DNA of 51,235 nucleotides from an uncultured Oscillibacter sp. (GTDB taxonomy: Bacteria; Bacillota; Clostridia; Oscillospirales; Oscillospiraceae). Shown piece by piece: positions 14,474 through 21,915 of the stretch (its first letter is position 1; every line of letters begins with the position of its first letter). Position numbers and translations under genes: made by a program. The DNA lies in NCBI GenBank assembly GCA_910576845.1, contig CAJTJA010000011.1, forward strand, positions 1 to 51,235. The letters run 5' to 3'. The notes below the pieces were generated by a model. The model made no database searches and was not told where the DNA came from. It saw only the letters and a list, made by a program, of their open reading frames with translations.

Positions 14474-14914
14474 ATGCGGCAGAAGCTGACCGCCTCCCAA
14501 TGGACCATCCTGGTCCTGGGAGCCGGGCTGATGATTTCCCTGATCGCCAACGTCTATCTCTATCAACAAAGACATGCCCCCCTGCCCCATCTGCGGGGCA
14601 CCTATTGCACCGACGCCTCCATGGGCTTGGGAACCTACCTGATCTTTGACGGAGAGAACCGCTTCTGCCGCTATACCCAGACGGAGGGCGTCCTGGACGA
14701 CGGGACCTGCCAGGACCTGGGCGAGGGGCGGTACGCCCTCCGCTCCGAAGCAGGCCGGACCTTCTGCGTCCTGCAAAACCGGGACGGCGTGTACCTCTTT
14801 GACAGCGAGGAAAATACTGTTTCCTTTTTCCCGAAACTGAAAAAATCCGGCGCCGCGTACATGCTCTTTGACATCCCCGGCGAATACCCGGACTGGCTGC
14901 GGCCTCCCACGTAA
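14474..14914 (+). CDS. Membrane-anchored hypothetical protein
   Basis: A 146-residue protein of unknown function. A single membrane segment near the N terminus (TILVLGAGLMISLIANVYLY, about residues 11-30) anchors a soluble domain outside the cell. That domain starts LRGTYCTDASMGLGTYLIF and looks beta-rich (GRYALRSEAGRTFCVLQNRDGVYLF), like a lipocalin-type or small beta-barrel fold. Two cysteines (in YCTD and FCRY) could form a disulfide. ATG at 14474 is chosen because AGGAGG lies 7 bases upstream; an ATG at 14450 has none. It has its own terminator. Confidence 0.75.
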   Translation: MRQKLTASQWTILVLGAGLMISLIANVYLYQQRHAPLPHLRGTYCTDASMGLGTYLIFDGENRFCRYTQTEGVLDDGTCQDLGEGRYALRSEAGRTFCVLQNRDGVYLFDSEENTVSFFPKLKKSGAAYMLFDIPGEYPDWLRPPT

Positions 14915-14918
14915 ACAA

Positions 14919-14954
14919 GCGCCTCCTCCGCCCTTCCGGCGGCGGAGGCGCTTT
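14919..14954 (+). terminator. Terminator after the 14474 gene
   Basis: A long GC-rich hairpin (outer stem GCGCCTCC at 14919-14926 with GGAGGCGC at 14944-14951, continued inward) followed by a short TTT. It separates the hypothetical gene from the LytTR operon. Confidence 0.65.
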
Positions 14955-14995
14955 GACCGTCCGTCCCCGCTCCGCCACCGATGGTCCGGAGAGTC

Positions 14996-15024
14996 TGGAC
15001 GGCGGGGCGCTCTTTGGGTATACT
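14996..15024 (+). promoter_or_regulatory. Promoter of the LytTR operon
   Basis: TGGACG (14996-15001), 17 bases, TATACT (15019-15024), 25 bases before the TTG start of the LytTR gene. Confidence 0.5.
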
Positions 15025-15048
15025 GAGGGCAGAGAGGAGGCGGGTGCT

Positions 15049-15486
15049 TTGAAAATTGACGTGACCCTGGACCCGGCCCTGAAAGAACTGCTGGTAAAGG
15101 TGCTGTCCCCGGGAGAAACGGAGGAGCTGGCCGTCCTCCTGCGGCGGCTGGAGGAACCGCAGCGGCTGACGGGCTTCCGAGAGGGCTCCGCCGTGCCCCT
15201 GGACCCCGCGGAGGTCCTGCGCTTCTACGGCGAGGACAAGGATGTCCGGATGCAGGCCCTGGGCGGAGAGATTTATACCGTCCGCCTGCGGCTCTACCAG
15301 CTGGAGGAGCGGCTGGACCGAAAGACATTTGTCCGGGTGTCCCACTCGGAAATCGTCAACTGGAAGCGGGTAACGGCCCTGGACCTGAGCCTGTCCGGGA
15401 CCATCCGAGTAGCCCTGGAGGGAGGCGTGACCACCTATGTCTCCCGGCGGTACGTGAAGAAAATTAAGGAGGTGCTGGGGATATGA
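15049..15486 (+). CDS. LytTR-domain DNA-binding regulator
   Basis: A 145-residue transcription regulator. The C-terminal half (about residues 45-145) is a LytTR domain, with VRMQALGGEIYTVRLRLYQL, then FVRVSHSEIVNWKRVTALDL and YVSRRYVKKIKEVLGI. There is no receiver domain, so it is not a classical response regulator; proteins of this kind are usually paired with a DUF3021 membrane protein that controls them. The TTG at 15049 has GGAGG 8 bases upstream and is preferred to upstream in-frame codons. It overlaps the DUF3021 gene by 4 bases (ATGA), which indicates coupling. Confidence 0.9.
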   Translation: MKIDVTLDPALKELLVKVLSPGETEELAVLLRRLEEPQRLTGFREGSAVPLDPAEVLRFYGEDKDVRMQALGGEIYTVRLRLYQLEERLDRKTFVRVSHSEIVNWKRVTALDLSLSGTIRVALEGGVTTYVSRRYVKKIKEVLGI

Positions 15487-16310
15487 GCGAAAATAGAAGC
15501 ATCCGGCGGGAATTTCTCCGGCGGGCCAAGGCGGGCTTCCCCTGGGGAATTGTGCTGGTGTACCTGGTGTTTGTAGCGGGAAATGCTTTCACCATCCCCA
15601 GGCCGGAGGACGGGACCCTGCTGGTGGTGCCCGAAGCCATGGCGCAGGTGTACGGAAGCCCGGTAACGGCAGCGCTGGTCCAGTTTTTCTGGTCCGGTCT
15701 TTTAGGTGCGGCGCTGAACACTATGGATGTCCCCTTCCTCGTAGAGCGGCGGACTCTGCTCTGGTCCGGGACCCACTTTCTGGGAACGGCGGCGGTGTTC
15801 TCGCTGGCGGGCTGGCGGTGCCGGTGGTTTCCTATGCGGGAGAGCTGGCTGTGCCTGCTGGGACTGCTGCTTTTGTGCTATGTACTGAAATGGTCCGTCC
15901 GGTTTTTTGAGTGGCAGGCAGACGTGCGGGCAATTCGGAAATCTTCTGGACTGAACATGGCGGAACCGTCCTGGAGGACATTGGTCCCATACCTGCTTCT
16001 GGCAGCGGCGGTGGAGCTGCTGCTGCCCCCCGGACTGCGGCTGGCAGACGCCCGGGATTTTCCGGTGCTGACGGGGATTTTTTACCCCTTTCTCCTCCTT
16101 CCGCTGTTCTGCTTTTCCAGCGCCTGTCCTCTGGGGACCCGGCTTCCCCGCTGGTGGCTTCTCTACCCGGCGGCGTGCGCGCTCCTGACCCTGCCCCATG
16201 TGTTCCTGCTGTATAACTACACAGCTTTGTTTCATGCCGGTATGGCAGGCGTCCCTGCCCTGGCGGGGGGAATGGCAGGCATGGTCCTGCGGAAACTGAA
16301 AAAAACCTGA
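15483..16310 (+). CDS. DUF3021-like membrane protein with an extra C-terminal membrane domain
   Basis: Membrane protein of 275 residues, co-translated with the LytTR gene. Residues about 15-150 (GFPWGIVLVYLVFVAG, then four hydrophobic segments, ending FEWQADVRAIRKSSGL) look like the usual DUF3021 protein, which is about 130-150 residues. Residues about 155-275 add three or four further membrane segments (YLLLAAAVELLLPPGL, FYPFLLLPLFCFSSAC, ALLTLPHVFLLYNYTAL, AGGMAGMVLRKLKKT). This makes it about twice the normal size, perhaps a fusion. Inferred role: membrane sensor or inhibitor of the LytTR regulator. Confidence 0.78.
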   Translation: MSENRSIRREFLRRAKAGFPWGIVLVYLVFVAGNAFTIPRPEDGTLLVVPEAMAQVYGSPVTAALVQFFWSGLLGAALNTMDVPFLVERRTLLWSGTHFLGTAAVFSLAGWRCRWFPMRESWLCLLGLLLLCYVLKWSVRFFEWQADVRAIRKSSGLNMAEPSWRTLVPYLLLAAAVELLLPPGLRLADARDFPVLTGIFYPFLLLPLFCFSSACPLGTRLPRWWLLYPAACALLTLPHVFLLYNYTALFHAGMAGVPALAGGMAGMVLRKLKKT

Positions 16311-16323
16311 CAATCCGGGAACC

Positions 16324-16366
16324 AAACCGCCTTTTTTTCCGACTAAACCGGAAAAGGAGGCGGTTT
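16324..16366 (+). promoter_or_regulatory. Hairpin that covers the ribosome binding site of lipoprotein 1
   Basis: Two 18-base arms (16324-16341 and 16349-16366) pair fully in the RNA, counting two G-U pairs, around a 7-base loop. The right arm contains AAGGAGG (16354-16360), the ribosome binding site for the ATG at 16368. The structure could hold translation off, or work as a partial terminator because TTTT follows the stem. Confidence 0.6.
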
Positions 16367-16367
16367 T

Positions 16368-17321
16368 ATGAAGTTCTGGAAATCCGTATCTGTCCTGGGT
16401 CTCTGCCTGTTGCTGACAGCCTGCGCCCCGGCGAAACCGCCGGAGGACCCGGCCCCCGCTTCCGGAACGGCGGTTCAGACCCCGGAAGCCCCTTCCGGCG
16501 AAGGAGAGGGAACCCCGTCCGGCCCTTCCCTGGCAAAGGATGAGGAGCCCACAATTCTCACCTGCCGGATTGTGGACGGGGCGGAGGATGGGAACCTGCT
16601 TTTGGCGGAGCTGGAGGGCGGCCTGTACGGGGGAACCGGGGTCTACCGGCTGAATGTGAAGGACGTGGCCGTAACCCTGGACGGGGAAGCGGCGGCTCCC
16701 TCGGTCCTGGAGGATGGGATGCCGGTGGATGTGGCCTTCAACGGCTTTGTGGCGGAGAGTTTTCCTGCCCAGTTGGGGGACGTCTATTCCGTCTCCGCCT
16801 GGTCCCAGGGGCAAAGCAAGAATCCCATGGGGACCACGTATGACCTCTGCGGACTGTATCTTCAGGTGCTGGATGACATCTGGGAGAAGGACAAGGGGCT
16901 GAATGAGGACATCGCCATAGCCGGACTGGACCTGTCCCGGGCCCCCGGAGAGCTGGCGGAGAGCGAAAAAGCCGCCTTGGCGTGGCGCTTCGGGGAGATG
17001 CACGGCGTGGAGGTGGTGACAGGGACATTCGAGGAGCTGAGGGACCAGGGCTATTTCACCGTTTTCCCCATCAGCACCCCCGCGCCGGAGGACGGTGAGG
17101 ACACCTCCCCCTTGTACCAGTGGGAGGACGGATGCCTGTTCTCCATCAAGCCCAACGAGGACCACGAGGGGAAGACTTACTCTACGTTTTCGGTTCTGTT
17201 CTTCAACGCGGAGAAGTGGCGGTCCCCCCTGGGGGCGTACCTGCTTTACGACTGCTCCGCCATGTGGCCCCAGGGAGGAACCTGGACGGGCTACAGCGTG
17301 GGCAGCGAGATGATTTCGTAA
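16368..17321 (+). CDS. Lipoprotein of unknown function (first of two)
   Basis: A 317-residue exported lipoprotein. The signal peptide is followed by the lipobox LLTAC (lipid-modified Cys19), then a proline/alanine-rich linker (about 20-50). Residues about 60-145 form a beta-rich domain (TCRIVDGAEDGNLLLAEL, ending VDVAFNGFVAESFPAQLGDV) that resembles the OB-like domain of the next lipoprotein; about 150-317 form a separate domain with conserved-looking tryptophans (WRFGEMHGVEVVTG, SPLYQWEDGCLFSIK). It belongs to the LytTR operon and is preceded by a hairpin over its ribosome binding site. I do not recognise a named family. Confidence 0.8.
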   Translation: MKFWKSVSVLGLCLLLTACAPAKPPEDPAPASGTAVQTPEAPSGEGEGTPSGPSLAKDEEPTILTCRIVDGAEDGNLLLAELEGGLYGGTGVYRLNVKDVAVTLDGEAAAPSVLEDGMPVDVAFNGFVAESFPAQLGDVYSVSAWSQGQSKNPMGTTYDLCGLYLQVLDDIWEKDKGLNEDIAIAGLDLSRAPGELAESEKAALAWRFGEMHGVEVVTGTFEELRDQGYFTVFPISTPAPEDGEDTSPLYQWEDGCLFSIKPNEDHEGKTYSTFSVLFFNAEKWRSPLGAYLLYDCSAMWPQGGTWTGYSVGSEMIS

Positions 17322-17334
17322 GGAGGTATGACTT

Positions 17335-18030
17335 GTGAAACGGATCGGAATTTTGATCTGCGCCCTGGCGCTCCTGCTGTCCTCCTGCGCCGCCCCGGCG
17401 GCGGAGCCGGAGCGGATGGAAACGGAGGGCCGCCTGTTGCTGGCAGAGAACGGCACAGCCTTACTGGTGACGGAGGACAGAACGCCCATAGCCCTCTCCG
17501 TTCAGGCGGAAGGGAATGACCCCTGGGCGGGATATCGCAGCGGTGACCGTATCCGGGTGACCCATGATGGTGTGAATGAGACCTATCCTGCCCAGACCAG
17601 GGCCTATGCGTGGGAACAGCTGGAGGAGGGAACGCTGGAGGATATCCCGGAGGAGACGCTGGCGGCTCTGGAGGAGCTGGGCTGGACCTTTGGCCGGGAG
17701 GTACACGCTCCGGCGGCGGAGCCCCAGACGGTGGAGAACCCGGTGACGGGCTATTGCGGCAACACGGTCACGGAGGTGACACTGGACGGGGAGACCTATT
17801 CTTTCTGGGGGGATGACTCCGTAGCCCTGACGGATATCGTCATCAACCTGGCCTACAACTCAGAAGCAATTTGCAGGTGCCTCCCCGAGTTCACCGTGGA
17901 TACGGAGTTTGGAAACGGCTACGGTGTGAATCTGTCGGACCATTACGTTCGCTGCGAGGCAGGGCAGGCCCTCCTGACGGCGGAGCAGGCGGAGAAAATC
18001 CGGGGAATTTTGGAGCGGAATTGCAAATAA
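17335..18030 (+). CDS. Lipoprotein of unknown function (second of two)
   Basis: A 231-residue exported lipoprotein starting at GTG 17335 (AAGGAGG 8 bases upstream). The lipobox is LLSSC with Cys18. Residues about 28-85 (EGRLLLAENGTALLVTED then GYRSGDRIRVTHDGVNETYPAQ) form an OB-like domain like those in small clostridial lipoproteins that follow regulators, and match the pattern in the first lipoprotein. Residues about 120-231 (GYCGNTVTEVTLDGETYSFW, then a Cys-containing CRCLPEF segment) form a second domain. It is 13 bases downstream of lipoprotein 1, so it shares the LytTR operon. Confidence 0.8.
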   Translation: MKRIGILICALALLLSSCAAPAAEPERMETEGRLLLAENGTALLVTEDRTPIALSVQAEGNDPWAGYRSGDRIRVTHDGVNETYPAQTRAYAWEQLEEGTLEDIPEETLAALEELGWTFGREVHAPAAEPQTVENPVTGYCGNTVTEVTLDGETYSFWGDDSVALTDIVINLAYNSEAICRCLPEFTVDTEFGNGYGVNLSDHYVRCEAGQALLTAEQAEKIRGILERNCK

Positions 18031-18070
18031 AAGAAGAAGTAGTTCCTTCTTTTGCGAACGCATTGACTAT

Positions 18071-18247
18071 ATGGGCTGCAAAACCGCAAACTGCTTGTCT
18101 GAAGTATTTCAGCCGGAATACTTCCGCATGCCGGTATGCGGAGCGCAGGTTCACCGGTGCGTGAGCTTGACAAAGAAGGTATTTCTTCAACAGCGGGAAC
18201 TGCTGCCAAAAAAGGAACAAAACTTTAAAGAACTGCTGATAGAGTAA
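18071..18247 (+). CDS. Possible small cysteine-rich protein (58 residues)
   Basis: An uninterrupted frame starting MGCKTANCLSEVFQPEYFRM and ending in a charged helix (LTKKVFLQQRELLPKKEQ). Four cysteines lie in the first 30 residues. Amino-acid composition looks protein-like, but no ribosome binding site precedes the ATG, and the frame is open further upstream into the lipoprotein gene. It could be a degraded gene tail next to the repeat element. No family recognised. Confidence 0.3.
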   Translation: MGCKTANCLSEVFQPEYFRMPVCGAQVHRCVSLTKKVFLQQRELLPKKEQNFKELLIE

Positions 18248-18249
18248 AA

Positions 18250-18580
18250 TTAAGGAACCACTGAATCAATCAACGTGTGGGGATTGCCAGCCAAATTTTT
18301 TGTCTGACAAGGCAAAAAACCACAGGAATCCTGGCGGATTTCAAGGTTTTTTTAACGCAGTTCAGACCGAAAATTTGGCGGCAAGACCTGTGCGGGGATT
18401 AGGCCTTGTTTGAAAAATGTCAAAACGCCCAAACAGCGGATCTTTTTCCGCCGCTCAGCGTTAAATTTTCTTGCCGGGCGGCAGCCCGCCTGCAAAAATT
18501 TGCCTTGATTGGCAAAAAAATCTCTCGCCGCCGGGCATTCCGCCAATTTTCAAACAAGGCCTAATTCAGTGGTTCCTTAA
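18250..18580. mobile_element. Nested inverted-repeat (MITE-like) element, outer ends
   Basis: Perfect 17-base outer inverted repeats, TTAAGGAACCACTGAAT at 18250-18266 and its complement at 18564-18580, bound a 331-base non-coding stretch. TTAA stands at both extreme ends and may be a target duplication or part of the repeat. No transposase gene is inside, so movement would need one elsewhere in the genome. A second, independent inverted repeat (18399-18564) lies within it. Confidence 0.75.
18399..18564. repeat. Inner inverted-repeat element (copy A of a dispersed family)
   Basis: Ends are perfect 18-base inverted repeats, TTAGGCCTTGTTTGAAAA (18399-18416) and its complement (18547-18564). The first 54 bases recur exactly, inverted, at 1-54, and a diverged relative lies near 35605-35811. 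The right end coincides with the inner border of the outer repeat, so this looks like one element placed inside another, or a composite. Confidence 0.75.
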
Positions 18581-18599
18581 TACCATCCAAACCTTAAGC

Positions 18600-18636
18600 A
18601 GCGCCCCTTCGTCCGCTTAAAGGGCAGAGGGGCGCT
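18600..18636 (-). terminator. Possible terminator after the 18653 gene
   Basis: A 9-bp stem (18600-18608 with 18628-18636) with a long loop, 17 bases past the stop codon. The tail on the minus strand has few T, so it is only a candidate. Confidence 0.45.
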
Positions 18637-18652
18637 GACAGTAGACTTGGGG

Positions 18653-20944
18653 TTACTTCTTCAAAAGCTGCCGAAGCTTTGTTTTCATTTCCGGAGAGAG
18701 CAGCTTTCCCGCCGCCTGAACCGGCAGCGGCGGCAGAGCGCAAAACTTGTGAATCACCTGTTCAAAGGGTTCCAATGCGTAAGCGGCAAAAAAGGCGGCC
18801 CGTTCAGGCGGCTGGGCAATAGGGGAAGCCAGCCGGGGATTTCCGGCGATAGCGCGCTCCATAGAAAAAGGCTGACGGCTGAGTGGCAGCTGATCAAAAA
18901 TGTGGCTGCCGTGAGATGTGTTCACCAACAGCAGACTGATGCCTTTTTGCTGCTGGTCCGGCAGTTCACCGGAGGCGAGACCCCATAAGTCCCCCAGTGT
19001 AAAATCTCCCGGCCGGTTCATGCAGGCATATGGGCAGTGATAGCAGCAGGGCCGCAAGAACAGCGCACGTCCAAAGGCACGCCCATATTCCGTTTGAAAT
19101 AACGGATGCGTGTCCACTGTGCCGTCGTCATAGACAGCGGTAAAATGGCTGTTTTTCCAGCCCTCTACTTTATTGCGGAAACGCACGGCCTGCAGCTCCC
19201 GGCCCCTCTTCTTTTCGATATAGCGGACCATCTTCTCCCACACGCCAGGTGAAGGAACTCCCTGGCAAACCAGATCGCAGGTCGTGAGGTTCTCCGGGCG
19301 GCCGCCCAGATAACGGTACAGCCCATCCACTTGACAGGGAGTTCCGGAAAAAAGCACATGCCGGGTCTCCAGGCATTTTTTCACAGCCTGAAATACGCCG
19401 TCCAAGTCGCTTTGAACATACTTGGCTCCCCGGAGCCGCCACAGGTCCTCTTTTCGGAAACAAGCAATGTGCCGAAGATGCTGCCGCCCATCCAGGGCCG
19501 CCCCAAAGACCACGCCGCCATCCTCCAGCACATAATCCGCCAAAGCGGAGAAAGCGCCGCCGGAGGTAGAATCCCGCCGGATATTACTGTCCCGGTTCCA
19601 TGCGGCAAAAACGGCCGGAAGAGGTTTTTTCTCTCTGGGATGGAGCATCGGACAGGCGGCAGTGCAGATTCCACAGTGAACACACTTTTCCATGTCTACA
19701 AGGGGAAAAGAAAAACCCTCCTTATCGCTCACCATAGAAATCGCATCCCTTGGGCAGACACCGCAGCAGGCTGAACAGCCGGTGCAGTGCGTCCTGTCCG
19801 CTAAAGCGGGCCTGCTGTCCGTCTCCGCAGTACGCGTTTGATAGGGTTCATTTGCCAGGGCAGCTTTCAAATAGGCCACGGAATTCCGCCGGGCAGCTTC
19901 CAAACGCTTTTCCACAGCGGGCCAATCCAGATCATCCCGCAATTCCGCAGTATCTCCCTTGCCGATGATTCGCTCTATAAGGCCCAGGGACGCTAAAAGG
20001 CTGAATGTCCGGGAGTGTTCCGGTTCCGCCAGCTCGGCAGGAGATACGCCGGTAAAAAACGGCTTTTGAAATTGAATGGAGAACACTGTGCCGTGAAAGG
20101 AATTTGTACAGACATAAGCAGCATTTTGAAAGAGGCTCAAAAATTCCGCCGGGCCGGCGTCGAAAATCATCTTTGCCTTGGGATGAACCTTCCGCCGGGC
20201 GCCGCAGAGCTGAATCACCGGCAGTCCCGTCTCCTCCGCCAGCCGCTGAATATACGGTTCCAGTGCTCCTGGGCGGGAAATGCAGTAGCAGAGAATGTAG
20301 CTGCCCGGAATCATTCGCTCCGATGCCAGCGCAGACCACTCCTCCGCCGTCAGCAGCAGCGTAGGGTCCAGCACTACCGCCGCTTCCTGGCCGGAAGCTC
20401 TTCCGACAATTTCCCGGCCCCGCCGTTCCCTCACGGAGATATGCGAGAAACCTTCAAGGTATCCCTTTAATTCCGCCTCCACTTCCTCCGAAATATGCGC
20501 CGAGCCAAAGGAGGGAGCATAGGCGATTTTTCGCGCAGGGGAAAAAGTACCAAAAAAAACAGGATCAAACCGCCCTCCAGGGAAAATTCCGGGATTCCAA
20601 ATCTGATCACTTCCGGAGATCAGCAGATCATACGGCAGCTTCGCCTCCTGCAGCTCTTTCCAGCTCCCATAGCGACGGGATGTCAGCTTCAAGTGAGCTT
20701 TGGAAAAGTCTTCAAAACGCTGCCAGCGTTTTCGCAGGGCCTGATAGCAAAGGGCGCTGTGAATATCTCCAGCGGCTTGCCCCAATGTGGTTGGGGGCTT
20801 CAGAATGCGATTGTCCTGGTTAACAAAATAATCAATGATATCGCAATCCCAGCCCAATGTCCCTAAGACCCGCTGAGTGGCTGCGGCCTGGAGCTGCGCT
20901 CCATAGTGATGCAGATGATAGAAGGTGACAAGTCCCGCTTTCAA
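18653..20944 (-). CDS. Polysaccharide pyruvyl transferase / 4Fe-4S / FrhB-domain fusion protein
   Basis: A 763-residue three-part protein. Residues about 1-365 are a polysaccharide pyruvyl transferase domain (VTFYHLHHYGAQLQA at the start, ISGSDQIWNPG near 115, YVCTNSFHGTVFSIQF near 300). Residues about 385-435 are a bacterial ferredoxin with two CxxCxxC...CP motifs (CTGCSACCGVCPRD and CVHCGICTAACPM) for two 4Fe-4S clusters. Residues about 440-763 match the FrhB/coenzyme F420 hydrogenase beta family, with further cysteines (CPYACMNRPGDFTLGD). Such fusions occur in gut Clostridia next to glycan genes, but none lie here. The TTG at 20944 has GGGAGGGG upstream. Role probably in cell-surface glycan modification; the redox step is unknown. 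Confidence 0.88.
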   Translation of the reverse strand: MKAGLVTFYHLHHYGAQLQAAATQRVLGTLGWDCDIIDYFVNQDNRILKPPTTLGQAAGDIHSALCYQALRKRWQRFEDFSKAHLKLTSRRYGSWKELQEAKLPYDLLISGSDQIWNPGIFPGGRFDPVFFGTFSPARKIAYAPSFGSAHISEEVEAELKGYLEGFSHISVRERRGREIVGRASGQEAAVVLDPTLLLTAEEWSALASERMIPGSYILCYCISRPGALEPYIQRLAEETGLPVIQLCGARRKVHPKAKMIFDAGPAEFLSLFQNAAYVCTNSFHGTVFSIQFQKPFFTGVSPAELAEPEHSRTFSLLASLGLIERIIGKGDTAELRDDLDWPAVEKRLEAARRNSVAYLKAALANEPYQTRTAETDSRPALADRTHCTGCSACCGVCPRDAISMVSDKEGFSFPLVDMEKCVHCGICTAACPMLHPREKKPLPAVFAAWNRDSNIRRDSTSGGAFSALADYVLEDGGVVFGAALDGRQHLRHIACFRKEDLWRLRGAKYVQSDLDGVFQAVKKCLETRHVLFSGTPCQVDGLYRYLGGRPENLTTCDLVCQGVPSPGVWEKMVRYIEKKRGRELQAVRFRNKVEGWKNSHFTAVYDDGTVDTHPLFQTEYGRAFGRALFLRPCCYHCPYACMNRPGDFTLGDLWGLASGELPDQQQKGISLLLVNTSHGSHIFDQLPLSRQPFSMERAIAGNPRLASPIAQPPERAAFFAAYALEPFEQVIHKFCALPPLPVQAAGKLLSPEMKTKLRQLLKK

Positions 20945-21088
20945 AAAAGCCCCTCCCTTTTCTCTAAAAGGAATTTCGGTTTTCACTGTCCAAATCTTTC
21001 TGCCGAAAAGCAAAATGCAGAATATCTTTCAAGCGCTTTTTATGAACGTATCGCCACAGCGGCAGAGCCGCCGGACTCCTCGCTTTTT

Positions 21089-21577
21089 TCACACAGAATC
21101 GGAAGAAACCGCAGCGTCGTCTTCGGCAATCCAACTGCTCACCGGCACGACGTCAAATTCTGTTTTTGTCAGCCGGATAACTACCCGTTTCAGACCGGCG
21201 TTAATCACCATACGGCGGCACATAGAGCAGGAAGTAGCGTCTTCCAGCAGTTCTCCGGTCCGTACATCCCGTCCCACCAGATACAGGGTTCCTCCCACCA
21301 TATCCCGCCGGGCGGCGGAAATAATGGCGTTCGCCTCGGCATGTATGCTGCGGCAAAGCTCGTAGCGCTCTCCTCTGGGAACCTGAAGAGCTTCTCGAGA
21401 ACAATACCCCATATCTACGCAATTGATCCGTCCCCTTGGAGCGCCGTTGTATCCTGTGGAAATAATCTCATCATTTTTCACGATAATAGCTCCATAAACC
21501 CGCCGCAGGCAGGTAGCCCGCTCCAGGACAGTTTCAGCAATATCCAAATAATAGTTTTCCTTGCTGATGCGCTTCAT
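21089..21577 (-). CDS. dCMP deaminase (ComEB-like)
   Basis: Zinc-dependent cytidine/deoxycytidylate deaminase of 162 residues. The zinc site is visible as CRSIHAEANAI (His and catalytic Glu) and CSMCRRMVINAG (two Cys ligands). The start region MKRISKENYYLDIAETVLER and GYNGAPRG are typical of dCMP deaminases; Bacillus ComEB is the nearest named relative, although there are no other com genes here. It supplies dUMP for thymidylate synthesis. ATG at 21577 has GGAGGG upstream; an open frame extends 57 codons further but is the leader. A long perfect inverted repeat lies in that leader. Confidence 0.9.
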   Translation of the reverse strand: MKRISKENYYLDIAETVLERATCLRRVYGAIIVKNDEIISTGYNGAPRGRINCVDMGYCSREALQVPRGERYELCRSIHAEANAIISAARRDMVGGTLYLVGRDVRTGELLEDATSCSMCRRMVINAGLKRVVIRLTKTEFDVVPVSSWIAEDDAAVSSDSV

Positions 21578-21678
21578 AGACAGTCCCTCCTCTTTATTTT
21601 TTGCGGACACAGATATGGTTTGCGAAAAATTGGTAAACTGCTCGTAGCGGAAGGCTCCTTTGCCAAGCAGAGCACATC

Positions 21679-21708
21679 TTTGCAAAATCTGCCGACAGAT
21701 TTTGCAAA
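21679..21708. promoter_or_regulatory. Perfect 13-bp inverted repeat upstream of the dCMP deaminase gene
   Basis: TTTGCAAAATCTG (21679-21691), a CCGA loop, then the exact complement (21696-21708). On the plus strand TTTTT follows closely, as in a terminator, but there is no plus-strand gene. On the minus strand it would form a hairpin in the leader about 100 bases before the deaminase start. Could be an operator or an RNA element; the rest of 21578-21871 shows nothing recognisable. Confidence 0.55.
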
Positions 21709-21867
21709 TTTTTAACCCCCTGCGAAGAAAAGTACCCGGCAGCCGCACCCCTCAAGCAAAGCACAAAGCGCAACCCTCCAGTTTTGAGCTTATCTTATCA
21801 CGAAGAGACAGGATTTGCAAGGCTCTGCAAGGGAAGAGGCCGGCGGAAAATGCTGCCGCTTAGAACA

Positions 21868-21896
21868 AAACGAGACCGCCCAAAAAAGGCGGTCTC
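21868..21896 (-). terminator. Intrinsic terminator after the HAD phosphatase gene
   Basis: A perfect 9-bp stem (21872-21880 with 21888-21896) with a T-rich loop on the minus strand, followed by GTTTTGTT. Confidence 0.8.
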
Positions 21897-21915
21897 TATG
21901 TTTCCCATAAAAATG

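Noticed and set aside
15702..17489. 595-codon minus-strand frame opposite the DUF3021 and lipoprotein genes
   Set aside because: The opposite strand encodes a lipoprotein with lipobox and a membrane protein; the antisense product is low-complexity and has no motif.
18029..18053. AAAAGAAG/CTTCTTTT inverted repeat after lipoprotein 2 as a terminator
   Set aside because: AT-only stem and no T run beyond the stem; too weak to call.
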